Positions 26,013 to 35,254 of a stretch of DNA of 64,000 nt are shown one piece after another. The notes under the pieces were generated by a model. That model saw only the letters and a list, made by a program, of their open reading frames with translations, had not been told where the DNA came from and searched no databases. Position numbers and translations under genes: made by a program. Source of the DNA: Cupriavidus sp. P-10 (lineage in GTDB: Bacteria; Pseudomonadota; Gammaproteobacteria; Burkholderiales; Burkholderiaceae); contig NZ_AP025170.1 of the NCBI RefSeq assembly GCF_003402535.2, forward strand, positions 372,001 through 436,000, written 5' to 3'. Every line of letters begins with the position of its first letter. The first letter of the stretch is position 1.

Positions 26013-27389
26013 ATGCTGTTTGCGCCACTTGCCACCGCGTACCCGCGCGCCCGATGCAGTTTCCGCCGCGCGCTGGCCGCGCTGGCCTGCTGCGCCTGCC
26101 TGCCCGCAACGGCGCAGCAGGCGATCACTGCAGACGCTGCCGCCGACACGGAAAGCCCGTTCGCCTTCCACGGCCAGAGCACCTACATCTGGCAGCGCAA
26201 GCCGGCGTTCAACGCCGCGTATTCGGGCCCGAACAGCCTTGGCACCGAACGCGCCAAGAGCTACTCGTTCAGCGCGACGCTGGACCTGGGCCTGAAGCTG
26301 TGGCGGGGTGCGGAATTCCACTTCAACCCGGAAGCCACGCAAGGCGTGCCGTTCTCGGGCCTGCATGGCCTGGGCGGGCTGTCCAACGGCGAACTGGGCA
26401 AGGCGGCCAGCACCAACCCCGTCTTCTACCGCGCCCGCGCCTTCGTGCGGCAGACGTGGGGCATGGGCGGCGGCAGCGAAACGCTGGAGGCCGATTTCAA
26501 CCAGTTCGCGCGCACTGTCGACCGCCAGCGCGTGGTGCTGACCGCGGGCAACTTCGGCGTGCTCGATGTATTCGACCAGAATGAATTCGGCTCGGACCCG
26601 CGCACGCAATTCATGAACTGGTCGTTCATGACGCATGGCGCGTTCGACTATCCGGCCGATGCGCGCGGCTATACCTGGGGCGTGTCGCTGGAGTACATCG
26701 GCGACGGCTGGTCGGCGCGCATCGGACGCTTCCTGCAGCCGCTGGAATCGAACGGGCTGGAGCTCGACACGCGCATGTTCGAGCACTATGGCGACATCAT
26801 CGAACTGGAGAAGCGCTACCAGCTCGCGGGCCGCCCCGGCACCGCGCGGCTGCTGCTGTTCCGCAACAAGGCGCGCATGGGCGCGTTCAGCGATGCGATC
26901 CAGTTCGGCATCGCCAACAACACCACGCCGGACCTGGCCAACGTGCGGCGCGAGCATGCCAAAACCGGCGTCGGCGTGACGCTGCTGCAGGAGGTGACGG
27001 ATTCGCTGGGAGTGTTCGCGCGCGCGAGCCTGTCGGACGACAAGACCGAGACCTATGCCTTTACCGAGATCGGCAGGCAGGTGTCAGCGGGCGGCGTGCT
27101 GAAGGGGGAGGCGTGGGGACGTGCCCGCGATGCACTGGGCGTGGCCGTGGCGATCAATATGCTGGGCGGCCAGCATCGCAACTATCTTGCCGCGGGCGGG
27201 CAGGGCGCGTTTCTTGGCGATGGCGCATTGCGCTACGGGCCCGAGCAGATCCTGGAGATCTACTACAGCTTCCAGCCGGTGAAGTACCTGAGCATCAGCC
27301 CGGACTTCCAGTTCGTGCGCAATCCCGGCTACAACCGGGATCGCGGGCCGGTGAAGTTTTACGGGGTGAGGTTTCACGGGGAGTTCTGA
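26013..27389 (+). CDS. OprB-like/DUF1302-like carbohydrate-selective porin
   Basis: A 458-residue outer-membrane protein. A signal peptide (LAALACCACLPATAQQ) is followed by FAFHGQSTYIWQRKPAFNAAYSG, typical of OprB-family porins, then LGLKLWRGAEFHFNPE and LSGLHGLGGLSNGE-like segments. ANVRREHAKTGVGVTLLQEV and a terminal strand ending VKFYGVRFHGEF complete the barrel. The ATG at 26013 is taken because the signal peptide begins there; an upstream in-frame start at 25944 adds a non-signal stretch. It diverges from the TetR operon. The substrate is not known from sequence. Confidence 0.85.
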   Translation: MLFAPLATAYPRARCSFRRALAALACCACLPATAQQAITADAAADTESPFAFHGQSTYIWQRKPAFNAAYSGPNSLGTERAKSYSFSATLDLGLKLWRGAEFHFNPEATQGVPFSGLHGLGGLSNGELGKAASTNPVFYRARAFVRQTWGMGGGSETLEADFNQFARTVDRQRVVLTAGNFGVLDVFDQNEFGSDPRTQFMNWSFMTHGAFDYPADARGYTWGVSLEYIGDGWSARIGRFLQPLESNGLELDTRMFEHYGDIIELEKRYQLAGRPGTARLLLFRNKARMGAFSDAIQFGIANNTTPDLANVRREHAKTGVGVTLLQEVTDSLGVFARASLSDDKTETYAFTEIGRQVSAGGVLKGEAWGRARDALGVAVAINMLGGQHRNYLAAGGQGAFLGDGALRYGPEQILEIYYSFQPVKYLSISPDFQFVRNPGYNRDRGPVKFYGVRFHGEF

Positions 27390-27418
27390 CTCCACGTCGT
27401 GCGCTTATTGCTGCGCGC

Positions 27419-28252
27419 TCATTGCCGCGCGTTGCGCTTGTTATCCGGCCAGGCCGTATTGAAGTTGGTCCGGAACGGATTGATATCCAGCCCCCCGCGC
27501 CGCGTATAGCGCGCATACACCGCCAGCTTGACCGGCTTGCATTGCCGCAGCACGTCCATGAAGATCCGCTCGACGCATTGCTCGTGGAACTCGTTATGGT
27601 TGCGGAACGAGATCAGGTACTTGAGCAGCGCTTCCTGGTTGATCGGCGCGCCCACGTAGCGGATCTGCACGCTGCCCCAGTCGGGCTGGCCCGTGACCAG
27701 GCAGTTGGACTTGAGCAGGTGCGACACCAGCGTTTCCTCCACCGGCGTTTCGTCCTGGTCGGCGAACAGCAGTTCGGGCGCGGGCTCATAACGGTCGACC
27801 TCGATGTCGAGCCGGTCCAGCAGCAGGCCGTCAAGCTCGCCCATCTGCTGCTTGCCGAGATCTGACTCGGTGACCAGCCGCACCTGCACCGTGCCGCCGG
27901 TGGCTTCGGACAGGTCGTGGTGCAGCAGCTGCTGCAGCGCCTCGGGCGATGCAATCTTCGTCTGGTTGAACGAGTTCAGGTACAGCTTGAACGACTTGGA
28001 CTCGATGATATTGGGCGTGTCCGACGGGATGATGAAGGTGGCCAGCGCGACCTGCGGCTTGCCCCTCAGGTTCAGCCATGACAGCTCGTACGCGTTCCAG
28101 ATGTCGACGCCGAAGAACGGCACCGGCCTGCCTTCGGGCAAGCCGATCTCGGTGCGCTTGGGCTGGCGCGGGATCGGGAACAGCAGCGAGGCGTCGTATT
28201 CGGTCTTGTAGGCCGAGGGCTTGCCCAGCGGCGAATGTTCGGGGAGGCTCAT
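27419..28252 (-). CDS. queF: NADPH-dependent 7-cyano-7-deazaguanine (preQ0) reductase
   Basis: A 277-residue long-form QueF. It reduces preQ0 to preQ1 in queuosine tRNA modification. The catalytic Cys184 and Asp191 are in [12 protein letters not shown], and the QueF NADPH-binding signature is [12 protein letters not shown] (residues 84-95). The C-terminal half carries [15 protein letters not shown]. It starts 21 bp after ilvA on the same strand and may be cotranscribed with it. Length and motifs are normal. Confidence 0.96.
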   Translation of the reverse strand: MSLPEHSPLGKPSAYKTEYDASLLFPIPRQPKRTEIGLPEGRPVPFFGVDIWNAYELSWLNLRGKPQVALATFIIPSDTPNIIESKSFKLYLNSFNQTKIASPEALQQLLHHDLSEATGGTVQVRLVTESDLGKQQMGELDGLLLDRLDIEVDRYEPAPELLFADQDETPVEETLVSHLLKSNCLVTGQPDWGSVQIRYVGAPINQEALLKYLISFRNHNEFHEQCVERIFMDVLRQCKPVKLAVYARYTRRGGLDINPFRTNFNTAWPDNKRNARQ

Positions 28253-28273
28253 GGGGCGCTCAGCAGGGATCGT

Positions 28274-29812
28274 TCAGGACAAAAACAGCTTGTACACCGG
28301 GTTGTCCGTTTCGTCCCAGTGTACGTAGCCCAGCGTCGAAAGGAACGCTCGGAAGGCGCGCTTTTCGTTCTTCGGCACCTGGATGCCGACCAGGATGTTG
28401 GAAGTGTCCGCCCCCTGGTTGCGGTAGTGGAACAGGCTGATGTTCCAGTTCGGGCTCATGCTCGACAGGAACCGCATCAGCGCGCCCGGGCGCTCCGGGA
28501 ACTCGAAGCGGTACAGCAACTCGTCATGCGCCAGCGCCGAGCGGCCGCCCACCATGTAGCGGATATGCTGCTTGGCCAGTTCGTCGTTGGACAGGTCGAG
28601 CGTGTCGAAGCCGTGCTTGCGGAAGCTGGCGGCGATCTTGTCGTTCTCGGCGCGGCTGGCGATCTGCACGCCGACAAAGATATGCGCCATGCTGGTGTCC
28701 GCGATGCGGTAGTTGAACTCGGTCACGCTGCGGGTGCCGACCAGTTCGCAGAAGCGCTTGAAGCTGCCGCGCTCCTCGGGGATGGTCACGGCAAACACGC
28801 CTTCGCGCGCCTCGCCCACCTCGGCGCGCTCGGCGACGAAGCGCAGGCGGTCGAAGTTCATGTTGGCGCCGCACGCGATCGCGACCAGATGCTGGCCCTT
28901 GAGCTTCTCGCGCTCGGCATACGCCTTCAGGCCCGCCACCGCGAGCGCGCCGGCCGGTTCCAGGATGCTGCGCGTGTCCTGGAACACGTCTTTCACGCCG
29001 GCGCAGATGGCATCGGTGTCGACCAGGATGATGTCATCGACCAGCTCGCGCGTGATGCGGAAGGTTTCCTTGCCGACCAGCTTGACCGCGGTGCCGTCCG
29101 AGAACAGCCCCACTTCCTTCAGCTCGATGCGCTTGCCGGCGTCGACCGAGCGCTTCATCGCATCCGAGTCCACGGTCTGCACGCCGATCACCTTGATCTC
29201 CGGACGCACCGCCTTGATGTACGAGGCAACGCCCGAGATCAGCCCGCCGCCGCCGATGGCGACGAATACGGCATGGATCGGGCCGGGGTGCTGGCGCAGG
29301 ATTTCCATGGCGATGGTGCCCTGGCCCGCGATCACCTCGGGATCGTCGAACGGGTGGATGAAGGTCAGCTTGTGCTTCTTCTCCAACTCGGCGGCGTGGT
29401 GGTAGGCATCGCTGTAGGACTCGCCGTGCAGCTCGACCTGGACCCACTGGCCGCCGCGCTCGCGCACCGCGTCGATCTTTACCTGCGGCGTGGTCACCGG
29501 CATCGCGATGATGGCCTTGCACTGCAGCCGCGCCGCGGACAGTGCCACGCCCTGGGCATGGTTGCCGGCCGACGCGGCGACCACGCCGCGCTTGAGTTCC
29601 TCCGCCGACAGCGACGCCATCTTGTTGTACGCGCCGCGCAGCTTGAACGAGAACACGGGCTGCGTGTCCTCGCGCTTGAACCAGACCGAATTGCCGGTGC
29701 GCGCCGATAGCTGGTGCGCGTAGGTGAGTTCGGTTTCCTGCGCCACGTCGTAGACCTTGGCGGTCAGGATCTTCTTCAAATAGTCGGGGCGGGCGGCGGA
29801 CGAGCGGGTCAT
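28274..29812 (-). CDS. ilvA: Threonine ammonia-lyase, biosynthetic
   Basis: A 512-residue PLP enzyme that converts threonine to 2-oxobutanoate, the first step to isoleucine. The PLP lysine is Lys57 in SFKLRGAYNKM; the phosphate loop is GGGGLIS near residue 190. Two ACT-like regulatory domains occupy residues ~330-512 (ERGSFKRFCELVG and ERPGALMRFLSSM), giving the allosteric biosynthetic form inhibited by isoleucine. The ATG at 29812 gives the usual length. queF follows closely. Confidence 0.96.
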   Translation of the reverse strand: MTRSSAARPDYLKKILTAKVYDVAQETELTYAHQLSARTGNSVWFKREDTQPVFSFKLRGAYNKMASLSAEELKRGVVAASAGNHAQGVALSAARLQCKAIIAMPVTTPQVKIDAVRERGGQWVQVELHGESYSDAYHHAAELEKKHKLTFIHPFDDPEVIAGQGTIAMEILRQHPGPIHAVFVAIGGGGLISGVASYIKAVRPEIKVIGVQTVDSDAMKRSVDAGKRIELKEVGLFSDGTAVKLVGKETFRITRELVDDIILVDTDAICAGVKDVFQDTRSILEPAGALAVAGLKAYAEREKLKGQHLVAIACGANMNFDRLRFVAERAEVGEAREGVFAVTIPEERGSFKRFCELVGTRSVTEFNYRIADTSMAHIFVGVQIASRAENDKIAASFRKHGFDTLDLSNDELAKQHIRYMVGGRSALAHDELLYRFEFPERPGALMRFLSSMSPNWNISLFHYRNQGADTSNILVGIQVPKNEKRAFRAFLSTLGYVHWDETDNPVYKLFLS

Positions 29813-30112
29813 GGTGTCAGGGCAGGGCCGCGGGGGCGGCGCAAAAAAAGCCGGAAATTCTGGCGGAAACCGCCAATGATAAAGGATGGCGGCGCCGCGC
29901 ACCCTACCCGGGCGGCCCTTCCGCCGCCCTCGGCACGACGCGCGGGACGGCGCAAGGGCGTGGAGAGAGTGGCCTGGCGTGCACTCGCGGTGGGGTATGG
30001 GGCGGATGCCTGCGGCTGGCCCCGGACTTGCGTCGGTCGCGAATTGCGCTGCCGCCATGTAGGACGGCGCCCGGTGGACGCCGGTCAAAACGACGTGTTA
30101 CGGTGTAACGCG
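29813..30112. other. 300-bp divergent region between ilvA and otsB
   Basis: It is very GC-rich without a supported ORF. A small inverted repeat GTTAC-GGT-GTAAC lies at 30097-30109, just before the otsB start. No clear promoter hexamers or terminator are visible. Confidence 0.45.
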
Positions 30113-30940
30113 ATGCCTCAGCTACCGCTTATCGAACCCAATACCGCCCTGTTTCTCGACTTTGACGGCACGCTGGCCGATCTTGCGCCGCGGCCCGAAC
30201 TGGTACAGGTAGAACCTGAACTGGTCGGCACGCTGCGCACGCTGTACCAGCGGCTGGATGGCGCGCTCGCCGTCATCTCCGGCAGGCCGATCGTCGAGCT
30301 GGACCACTTCCTGCAGCCGTTGCAGCTGCCGGCGGCCGGCGTGCACGGCGCCGAATTCCGCACCGACGGCGGCATGGTGTCCAAGACACCCGCGCCCGGC
30401 CTCGAACCCCTGATCCCACACCTTGAAGCGCTGGTGCACGCCTATCCGGCGTTGCGGCTGGAGCGCAAGTCCGTTGCCGTTGCCATCCACTACCGCCAGG
30501 CGCCCGAGCTGGCCGGCCTGGTCGATGCCGCGGTCACTGACGTATTGCGCCACGCGGTCGGGCTGGAAGCACTGCCCGGCAAGATGGTGGTCGAGATCAA
30601 GCCCGCCGGCGTCGACAAGGGCGACGCCATCGCCGCCTTCATGAAGTCGGCGCCGTTCTGCGACCGCACGCCGCTCTTTGCCGGCGACGACATGACCGAC
30701 GAGCCCGGCTTTGCCGCCGTGCGCAAGCTCGGCGGGCTGGGCGTGCTGGTGGGCCGGCGCGAGACCGTGGCCGGCGTCTGCGTGGAGGGGCCCGCCGCGC
30801 TGCGCAGCTGGCTGCACCGTTCCGCGCGGGCGCTGGACCAATCCGCGCGCGCCGCCGGCCATGCCGGCGCCGTGCCGCACGAGGCCGAGCCAGGCCACGA
30901 GGGCGCACCGCGCCACATCCCGCATCCAACAGCATCCTGA
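30113..30940 (+). CDS. otsB: Trehalose-6-phosphate phosphatase
   Basis: A 275-residue HAD-superfamily phosphatase making trehalose from trehalose-6-phosphate. Motif I is FLDFDGTLADLAP (nucleophile Asp near residue 17), motif II VISGRPIVEL, motif III lysine in VEIKPAGVDKGDAI, motif IV GDDMTDEPGF. It starts right after the small inverted repeat and lacks an obvious Shine-Dalgarno. The C-terminal ~30 residues are a low-complexity His/Pro/Glu tail. It leads the operon otsB-GH15-otsA. Confidence 0.94.
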   Translation: MPQLPLIEPNTALFLDFDGTLADLAPRPELVQVEPELVGTLRTLYQRLDGALAVISGRPIVELDHFLQPLQLPAAGVHGAEFRTDGGMVSKTPAPGLEPLIPHLEALVHAYPALRLERKSVAVAIHYRQAPELAGLVDAAVTDVLRHAVGLEALPGKMVVEIKPAGVDKGDAIAAFMKSAPFCDRTPLFAGDDMTDEPGFAAVRKLGGLGVLVGRRETVAGVCVEGPAALRSWLHRSARALDQSARAAGHAGAVPHEAEPGHEGAPRHIPHPTAS

Positions 30941-30953
30941 GGGAGGTACTGCT

Positions 30954-32819
30954 GTGACCAATACGAGCAGCCCCAGTGAGCTGGGCAAGCCGCCGAGCGA
31001 AGGCGTAAACAGGACCGTTGACGGAAACACCCGGCATGCCGAGGGCTCGCTCTCGCTGGGCATGATCGGCAACTGCGCGATTTCCGCGCTGGTAGACGGC
31101 CGCGGGCGCATTGTCTGGTCTTGCCTGCCGCGCTTCGACGGCGACCCTGTCTTCAACGCGCTGCTGGACCCGAGCGAGAACGCCGGCCATTTCTCGATCG
31201 AGATCGAGGATTACCACAGCGCCACCCAGTGGTACGAGCCCAATACGGCGGTGCTGCGCACGCGGTTGACCGACACGCACGGCAACTGCCTGGAGATCAC
31301 CGACTTCGCGCCGCGCTTCTTCCGGCTCGGGCGCTATTTCCGCCCGACCACGCTGATCCGCCGCATCCGCCCCGTCCGCGGCGCGCCTCGCGTGCGCGTA
31401 GTGGTGGCGCCGCGTTTCGAATGGGGCCGCAAGGCGCCGGAGATCACGCGCGGCAGCAGCCACGTGCGCTATATCGGCGACTCGATGACGCTGCGCATGA
31501 CCACGGACGCGCCGCTGGCCTACGTGCTGTCGCACACGCCGTTCCTGGTTACGCGCGGGCACAACTTCATCCTGGGCCCGGACGAGACCCTGGCGCATGG
31601 CGTGGAAGAGATCGCGCGCGACTTCGAGCAGGAAACCACGGCCTACTGGCGCCTGTGGAGCCGCCGCCTGGCAGTGCCGCGCGAATGGCAGGACGCAGTG
31701 ATCCGCGCTGCCATCACGCTGAAGATGTCGCTGTATGAAGAGACCGGCGCCATCGTCGCCGCGATGACCACCAGCATCCCCGAGGCCCCGGGCAGCGGCC
31801 GCAACTGGGACTACCGCTTCTGCTGGCTGCGCGACGCTTTTTTCGTGGTGCGCGCGCTCAACAGCCTGTCCGAAGTCGGCACCATGGAGGACTACCTGCG
31901 CTGGCTTTCCAACGTGGTGATGCAGTCGCAGGATGGCCATATCCAGCCGCTGTATGGCATCGGCCTCGAACGCGAGCTGCCGGAAAGCATGCTCGATCAC
32001 CTGCCCGGCTACCGCGGCATGGGACCGGTGCGCGTGGGCAACCAGGCGCAGGAGCACTTCCAGCATGACGTCTATGGCAACGTGGTGCTAGGCGCGGCGC
32101 AGGCCTTCCATGACCACCGGCTGCTGCACCGCGGCGGCCCGGCCGAGTTCCGCCGGCTGGAAGAGGTTGGCGAACAGGCGGTGAAAGTCTTCGGCACGCC
32201 CGATGCCGGCATGTGGGAGCTGCGCACGCGCGCCCGTGTGCATACCTCGTCGGCGCTGATGAGCTGGGCGGCGTGCGACCGGCTGGCCAAGGTCGCCGAG
32301 AAGCTGCAGATCGCCACGCGCGCGGCGTACTGGCACGACCATGCCAACCGCATGAAAGAACAGATCCTGGCCGAGTCGTGGAGCGAATCGCGCCAGGCCT
32401 TTGCCGAGAGCTTCGGCGGGCGCGAGCTCGACGCCAGCGTGCTGCTGATGGCCGAGGTCAATTTCATCGATCCGCGCGACCCGCGCTTTATCGCCACGGT
32501 GAAAGCGCTGGAGACCTCGCTGTGCGACGGGCCCTACATGCGCCGCTACGAGGCCCCCGACGATTTCGGCAAGCCGGAGACAGCTTTCAATATCTGCACC
32601 TTCTGGCGTATCGACGCGCTGGCGCGCATCGGCCGGCGCGACGAGGCGCGCGAGATCTTCGAATCGATGCTCGCCGCGCGCAACCCGCTCGGTTTGCTGT
32701 CCGAGGACACCCACCCCGTGACCGGCGAGATGTGGGGCAATTTCCCGCAGACCTACTCGATGGTCGGGCTGATCAACGGCGCGATGCGGTTGTCGGCGCC
32801 GTGGGACTCGGTGATCTGA
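30954..32819 (+). CDS. Glycoside hydrolase family 15 protein (glucoamylase/trehalase-like)
   Basis: A 621-residue GH15 protein starting at GTG 30954, with GGAGG at 30942-30946. The N-terminal beta-sandwich begins LSLGMIGNCAISALVDGRG; the (alpha/alpha)6 barrel contains PGSGRNWDYRFCWLRDAFF near residue 280 and GEMWGNFPQTYSMVGLINGA at the end. No signal peptide, so it is cytoplasmic. Relatives in actinobacteria act as trehalases; others hydrolyse maltose-type sugars. Placement between the two trehalose-synthesis genes points to trehalose or a related glucoside. The substrate is inferred only. Confidence 0.9.
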   Translation: MTNTSSPSELGKPPSEGVNRTVDGNTRHAEGSLSLGMIGNCAISALVDGRGRIVWSCLPRFDGDPVFNALLDPSENAGHFSIEIEDYHSATQWYEPNTAVLRTRLTDTHGNCLEITDFAPRFFRLGRYFRPTTLIRRIRPVRGAPRVRVVVAPRFEWGRKAPEITRGSSHVRYIGDSMTLRMTTDAPLAYVLSHTPFLVTRGHNFILGPDETLAHGVEEIARDFEQETTAYWRLWSRRLAVPREWQDAVIRAAITLKMSLYEETGAIVAAMTTSIPEAPGSGRNWDYRFCWLRDAFFVVRALNSLSEVGTMEDYLRWLSNVVMQSQDGHIQPLYGIGLERELPESMLDHLPGYRGMGPVRVGNQAQEHFQHDVYGNVVLGAAQAFHDHRLLHRGGPAEFRRLEEVGEQAVKVFGTPDAGMWELRTRARVHTSSALMSWAACDRLAKVAEKLQIATRAAYWHDHANRMKEQILAESWSESRQAFAESFGGRELDASVLLMAEVNFIDPRDPRFIATVKALETSLCDGPYMRRYEAPDDFGKPETAFNICTFWRIDALARIGRRDEAREIFESMLAARNPLGLLSEDTHPVTGEMWGNFPQTYSMVGLINGAMRLSAPWDSVI

Positions 32820-32883
32820 TGCCGCACCCTGCGATTCCGCCACGCCGCATGGCACAAGAACAAAGGACTCCAGAAAACAACAT

Positions 32884-34275
32884 ATGCCAAGACTCGTAGC
32901 GGTATCCAACCGTGTCGCAGATCCGCGCAACGTGGCCGCCGGCGGCCTTGCCGTGGCGCTTTCCGAAGCCTTGCGCCAGACCGGCGGAATGTGGTTCGGC
33001 TGGAGCGGCAAGGCGCTGGACTCCGCCCAGGGCGGTACCCCCGGCGAAGGCGACCTGCACCTGCAGCAGGCCGGCAACGTGACGCTGGCCACGGTCGACC
33101 TGAGCCGCGAAGACCATGACGCCTATTACCTGGGTTACAGCAACGGGGTACTGTGGCCGGTGTTCCATTACCGGCTCGACCTGGCCGACTTCGATTCCAA
33201 CTTCCTGAACGGATACCGCCGCGTGAACCAGCTGTTCGCGCGCAAGCTGGCGCCGCTGCTCAAGCCCGACGACGTCATCTGGATCCACGACTACCACCTG
33301 ATCCCGCTGGCGTCCGAGCTGCGCGCGATCGGCTGCGGCCAGAAGATCGGCTTCTTCCTGCATGTGCCGCTGCCGCCGCGGCTGATCCTGGCAGCCATCC
33401 CGCAGCACGAGTGGCTGATGCGGGCGCTGTTCGCGTACGACCTGCTCGGCTTCCAGAGCCAGGCCGACGTGGACCACTTCTCGCGCTACGTGCAGGCCGA
33501 GGCCCAGGCCGAGCCAATGGGCGAGCACCGCTATCGCGCCTTCCACCGTACGGTGCGGGCGCAGGCGTTCCCGATCGGGATCGACGTGGACGAGTTCATC
33601 GAACTCGGACGCGGCGAGGAAGCGCAGGAAACCTACGAGATGATGTGCGGCCAGTACGCGCGCCGCCGGCTGCTGCTCGGCATCGACCGGCTCGATTACT
33701 CGAAGGGGTTGCCGCAGCGGCTCAAGGCGTTCTACCGGCTGCTGGCGGAATACCCGGAAAACCGGATGAGTGCCACGCTGGTGCAGATCGCCGCGCCTTC
33801 GCGCGAATCGGTCGATGCCTATGTGGACTTGCGCAGCGAGATGGAGCGGTTGTCCGGCGCGATCAATGGCGAGTTCGGGGAGCTGGACTGGATGCCGGTG
33901 CGGTATATCCATCGCACCACCGCGCGCAAGCGCCTGCCTGGACTATGCCGCGCCAGCCGCGTGGCGTTGGTGACGCCGCTGCGCGATGGGATGAATCTGG
34001 TGGCCAAGGAGTTTATTGCCGCGCAGGATGCGGAGGATCCGGGGGTGCTGGTCTTGTCGCGTTTTGCCGGCGCGGCGGAGCAGTTGAAGGAGGCGCTGCT
34101 GGTAAATCCCTACGATACCCGTGCGACTGCGCAGGCGATCCAGCAGGCGCTGCATATGCCGCTGGCCGAGCGCCAGTCGCGGCACCAGAAGTTGCTGGAG
34201 CGGATTCGGGCGCAGGATGTGCATTGGTGGAGTAGTGAATTCTTGCGCGCGCTGGCTGAGACCGAGGGCGGTTGA
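32884..34275 (+). CDS. otsA: Trehalose-6-phosphate synthase
   Basis: A 463-residue GT20 enzyme that joins UDP-glucose and glucose-6-phosphate. Visible family motifs are the N-terminal VSNRVADP with AAGGLAVAL, WIHDYHLIPLASELR near residue 138, FFLHVPLPP, GIDRLDYSKGLPQRLKAF near residue 262 and DGMNLVAKEFIAAQ near residue 370. It lies 64 bp after GH15 with AAAGGA at about 32864-32870 rather far from the ATG, so translation may be moderate. With otsB it forms the OtsAB osmoprotectant pathway. Confidence 0.95.
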   Translation: MPRLVAVSNRVADPRNVAAGGLAVALSEALRQTGGMWFGWSGKALDSAQGGTPGEGDLHLQQAGNVTLATVDLSREDHDAYYLGYSNGVLWPVFHYRLDLADFDSNFLNGYRRVNQLFARKLAPLLKPDDVIWIHDYHLIPLASELRAIGCGQKIGFFLHVPLPPRLILAAIPQHEWLMRALFAYDLLGFQSQADVDHFSRYVQAEAQAEPMGEHRYRAFHRTVRAQAFPIGIDVDEFIELGRGEEAQETYEMMCGQYARRRLLLGIDRLDYSKGLPQRLKAFYRLLAEYPENRMSATLVQIAAPSRESVDAYVDLRSEMERLSGAINGEFGELDWMPVRYIHRTTARKRLPGLCRASRVALVTPLRDGMNLVAKEFIAAQDAEDPGVLVLSRFAGAAEQLKEALLVNPYDTRATAQAIQQALHMPLAERQSRHQKLLERIRAQDVHWWSSEFLRALAETEGG

Positions 34276-34308
34276 TTTCTTTGCTGCCTGCCTGTTTGGG
34301 AGTGGGCT

Positions 34309-34644
34309 ATGAGTGAGGATCTGGGGTCGCAAACTTGCACGCCATGCCGGGGCGGGGTGCCGCCGTTGACGCCTGACGAGGCTGAGGCGTTATTGCCGCA
34401 GGCGCCGGGATGGGATCTGGTGGATGGGGCTACGCGGTTGGAGAGGCGGTTTGCTTTTGGCAATTTCGCCGAGGCGCTGGCGTTTGTTGGACGCGTCGGG
34501 CAGCTCGCGGAAGAGCAGGGGCATCATCCGGAGATCAGCTTTGGTTGGGGGCATGCCACGGTGTCGTGGCGGACCAAGAAGATCAAGGGGTTGCATCGGA
34601 ATGATTTCATTATGGCGGTGAAGACGGGGGAGTTGGTGGGGTAG
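34309..34644 (+). CDS. phhB: Pterin-4a-carbinolamine dehydratase
   Basis: A 111-residue DCoH/PhhB-type enzyme that dehydrates 4a-hydroxytetrahydropterin to recycle the cofactor of aromatic amino-acid hydroxylases; it can also take part in molybdopterin-related chemistry. The signature EEQGHHPEISFGWGHATVSW contains the active-site His pair, and TLHRNDF-like KGLHRNDFIMAVK ends the domain. No phenylalanine hydroxylase gene is adjacent. It follows otsA by 33 bp. Codon use is less GC-extreme than in the trehalose genes. Confidence 0.92.
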   Translation: MSEDLGSQTCTPCRGGVPPLTPDEAEALLPQAPGWDLVDGATRLERRFAFGNFAEALAFVGRVGQLAEEQGHHPEISFGWGHATVSWRTKKIKGLHRNDFIMAVKTGELVG

Positions 34645-34658
34645 GTCTTGTTGTTCAT

Positions 34659-34696
34659 GTGCTGCTGCTGTTGCTGTTGCTGCTGTCGCTGCTGGG
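34659..34696. repeat. CTG/TTG trinucleotide tract
   Basis: Consecutive CTG and TTG triplets with one TCG interruption lead directly into the left end of the inverted-repeat element. It begins about 15 bp after the phhB stop. Confidence 0.7.
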
Positions 34697-34990
34697 CATC
34701 TGGTGGATATTTGATACGTCCGGTTCCGCCCTGAAGGGCGGGTAACTTTTTGTCCGAGCGACAAAAAGTCACCAAAAAGCGCGTTTACTGCCCTGGGCGG
34801 GCGGCCACTCTTATCGTAGTGGGCTGGGGCTTTCGTACGGGGCTTGGCTTCCTCGCAAAGCAAGACTGCCTGCCGCAGTGGTGCACCACTGCGGCGGGGA
34901 TAGACATGGTGGTTGAACGAGCCCAGAGGGTTGGTGGCCCCTGCTACCGGGGGCAACGCAGGAACGCCTTCGGCTGCGCTGCGCGCCGGC
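34691..34990. repeat. Left arm of a long inverted-repeat element
   Basis: It starts GCTGGGCATC and pairs with 35255-35554 in inverted orientation. Over the outer ~250 positions I count about 25 mismatches by hand, roughly 90% identity; further in there are indels. Inside is a nested hairpin GGTAACTTTTTGTC-CGAGC-GACAAAAAGTCACC at 34741-34773 with one mismatch. Confidence 0.88.
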
Positions 34991-35060
34991 AGCATCTCAG
35001 GTCAGGGGACCGGGCACGGAACGCGTCGCTGCGCTCGCTTGGCGCGATCGCCGATGGTCC

Positions 35061-35095
35061 CAGCGCCCAGCGCCCAGCGCCCAGCGCCCAGCGCC
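35061..35095. repeat. Five copies of a 7-bp tandem repeat
   Basis: CAGCGCC is repeated five times exactly (35061-35095) in the central part of the inverted-repeat element. Confidence 0.88.
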
Positions 35096-35111
35096 TATCC
35101 CTGCCCGCCTG

Positions 35112-35158
35112 TTTGCTCCCCTCTCCCGCCTGCGGGAGAGGGGGCGGGGGAGAGGGCC
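35112..35158. repeat. CTCTCCCGC palindromic repeat, copy 1
   Basis: Arms CCCCTCTCCCGC (35118-35129) and GCGGGAGAGGGG (35132-35143) are separated by two bases, followed by GCGGGGGAGAGGG. The same sequence with flanks TTTGCT recurs at 39981 in the cox operon, showing a dispersed repeat family. Confidence 0.85.
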
Positions 35159-35254
35159 GGAGCACCCACGAAGTGATAGCCAGTCAATCCGCTCGGGCCG
35201 GTCGAGGCTTTGCAAGCGCCAGCTATATTGCCAAGTCCAGCCGACCAACCAGGA

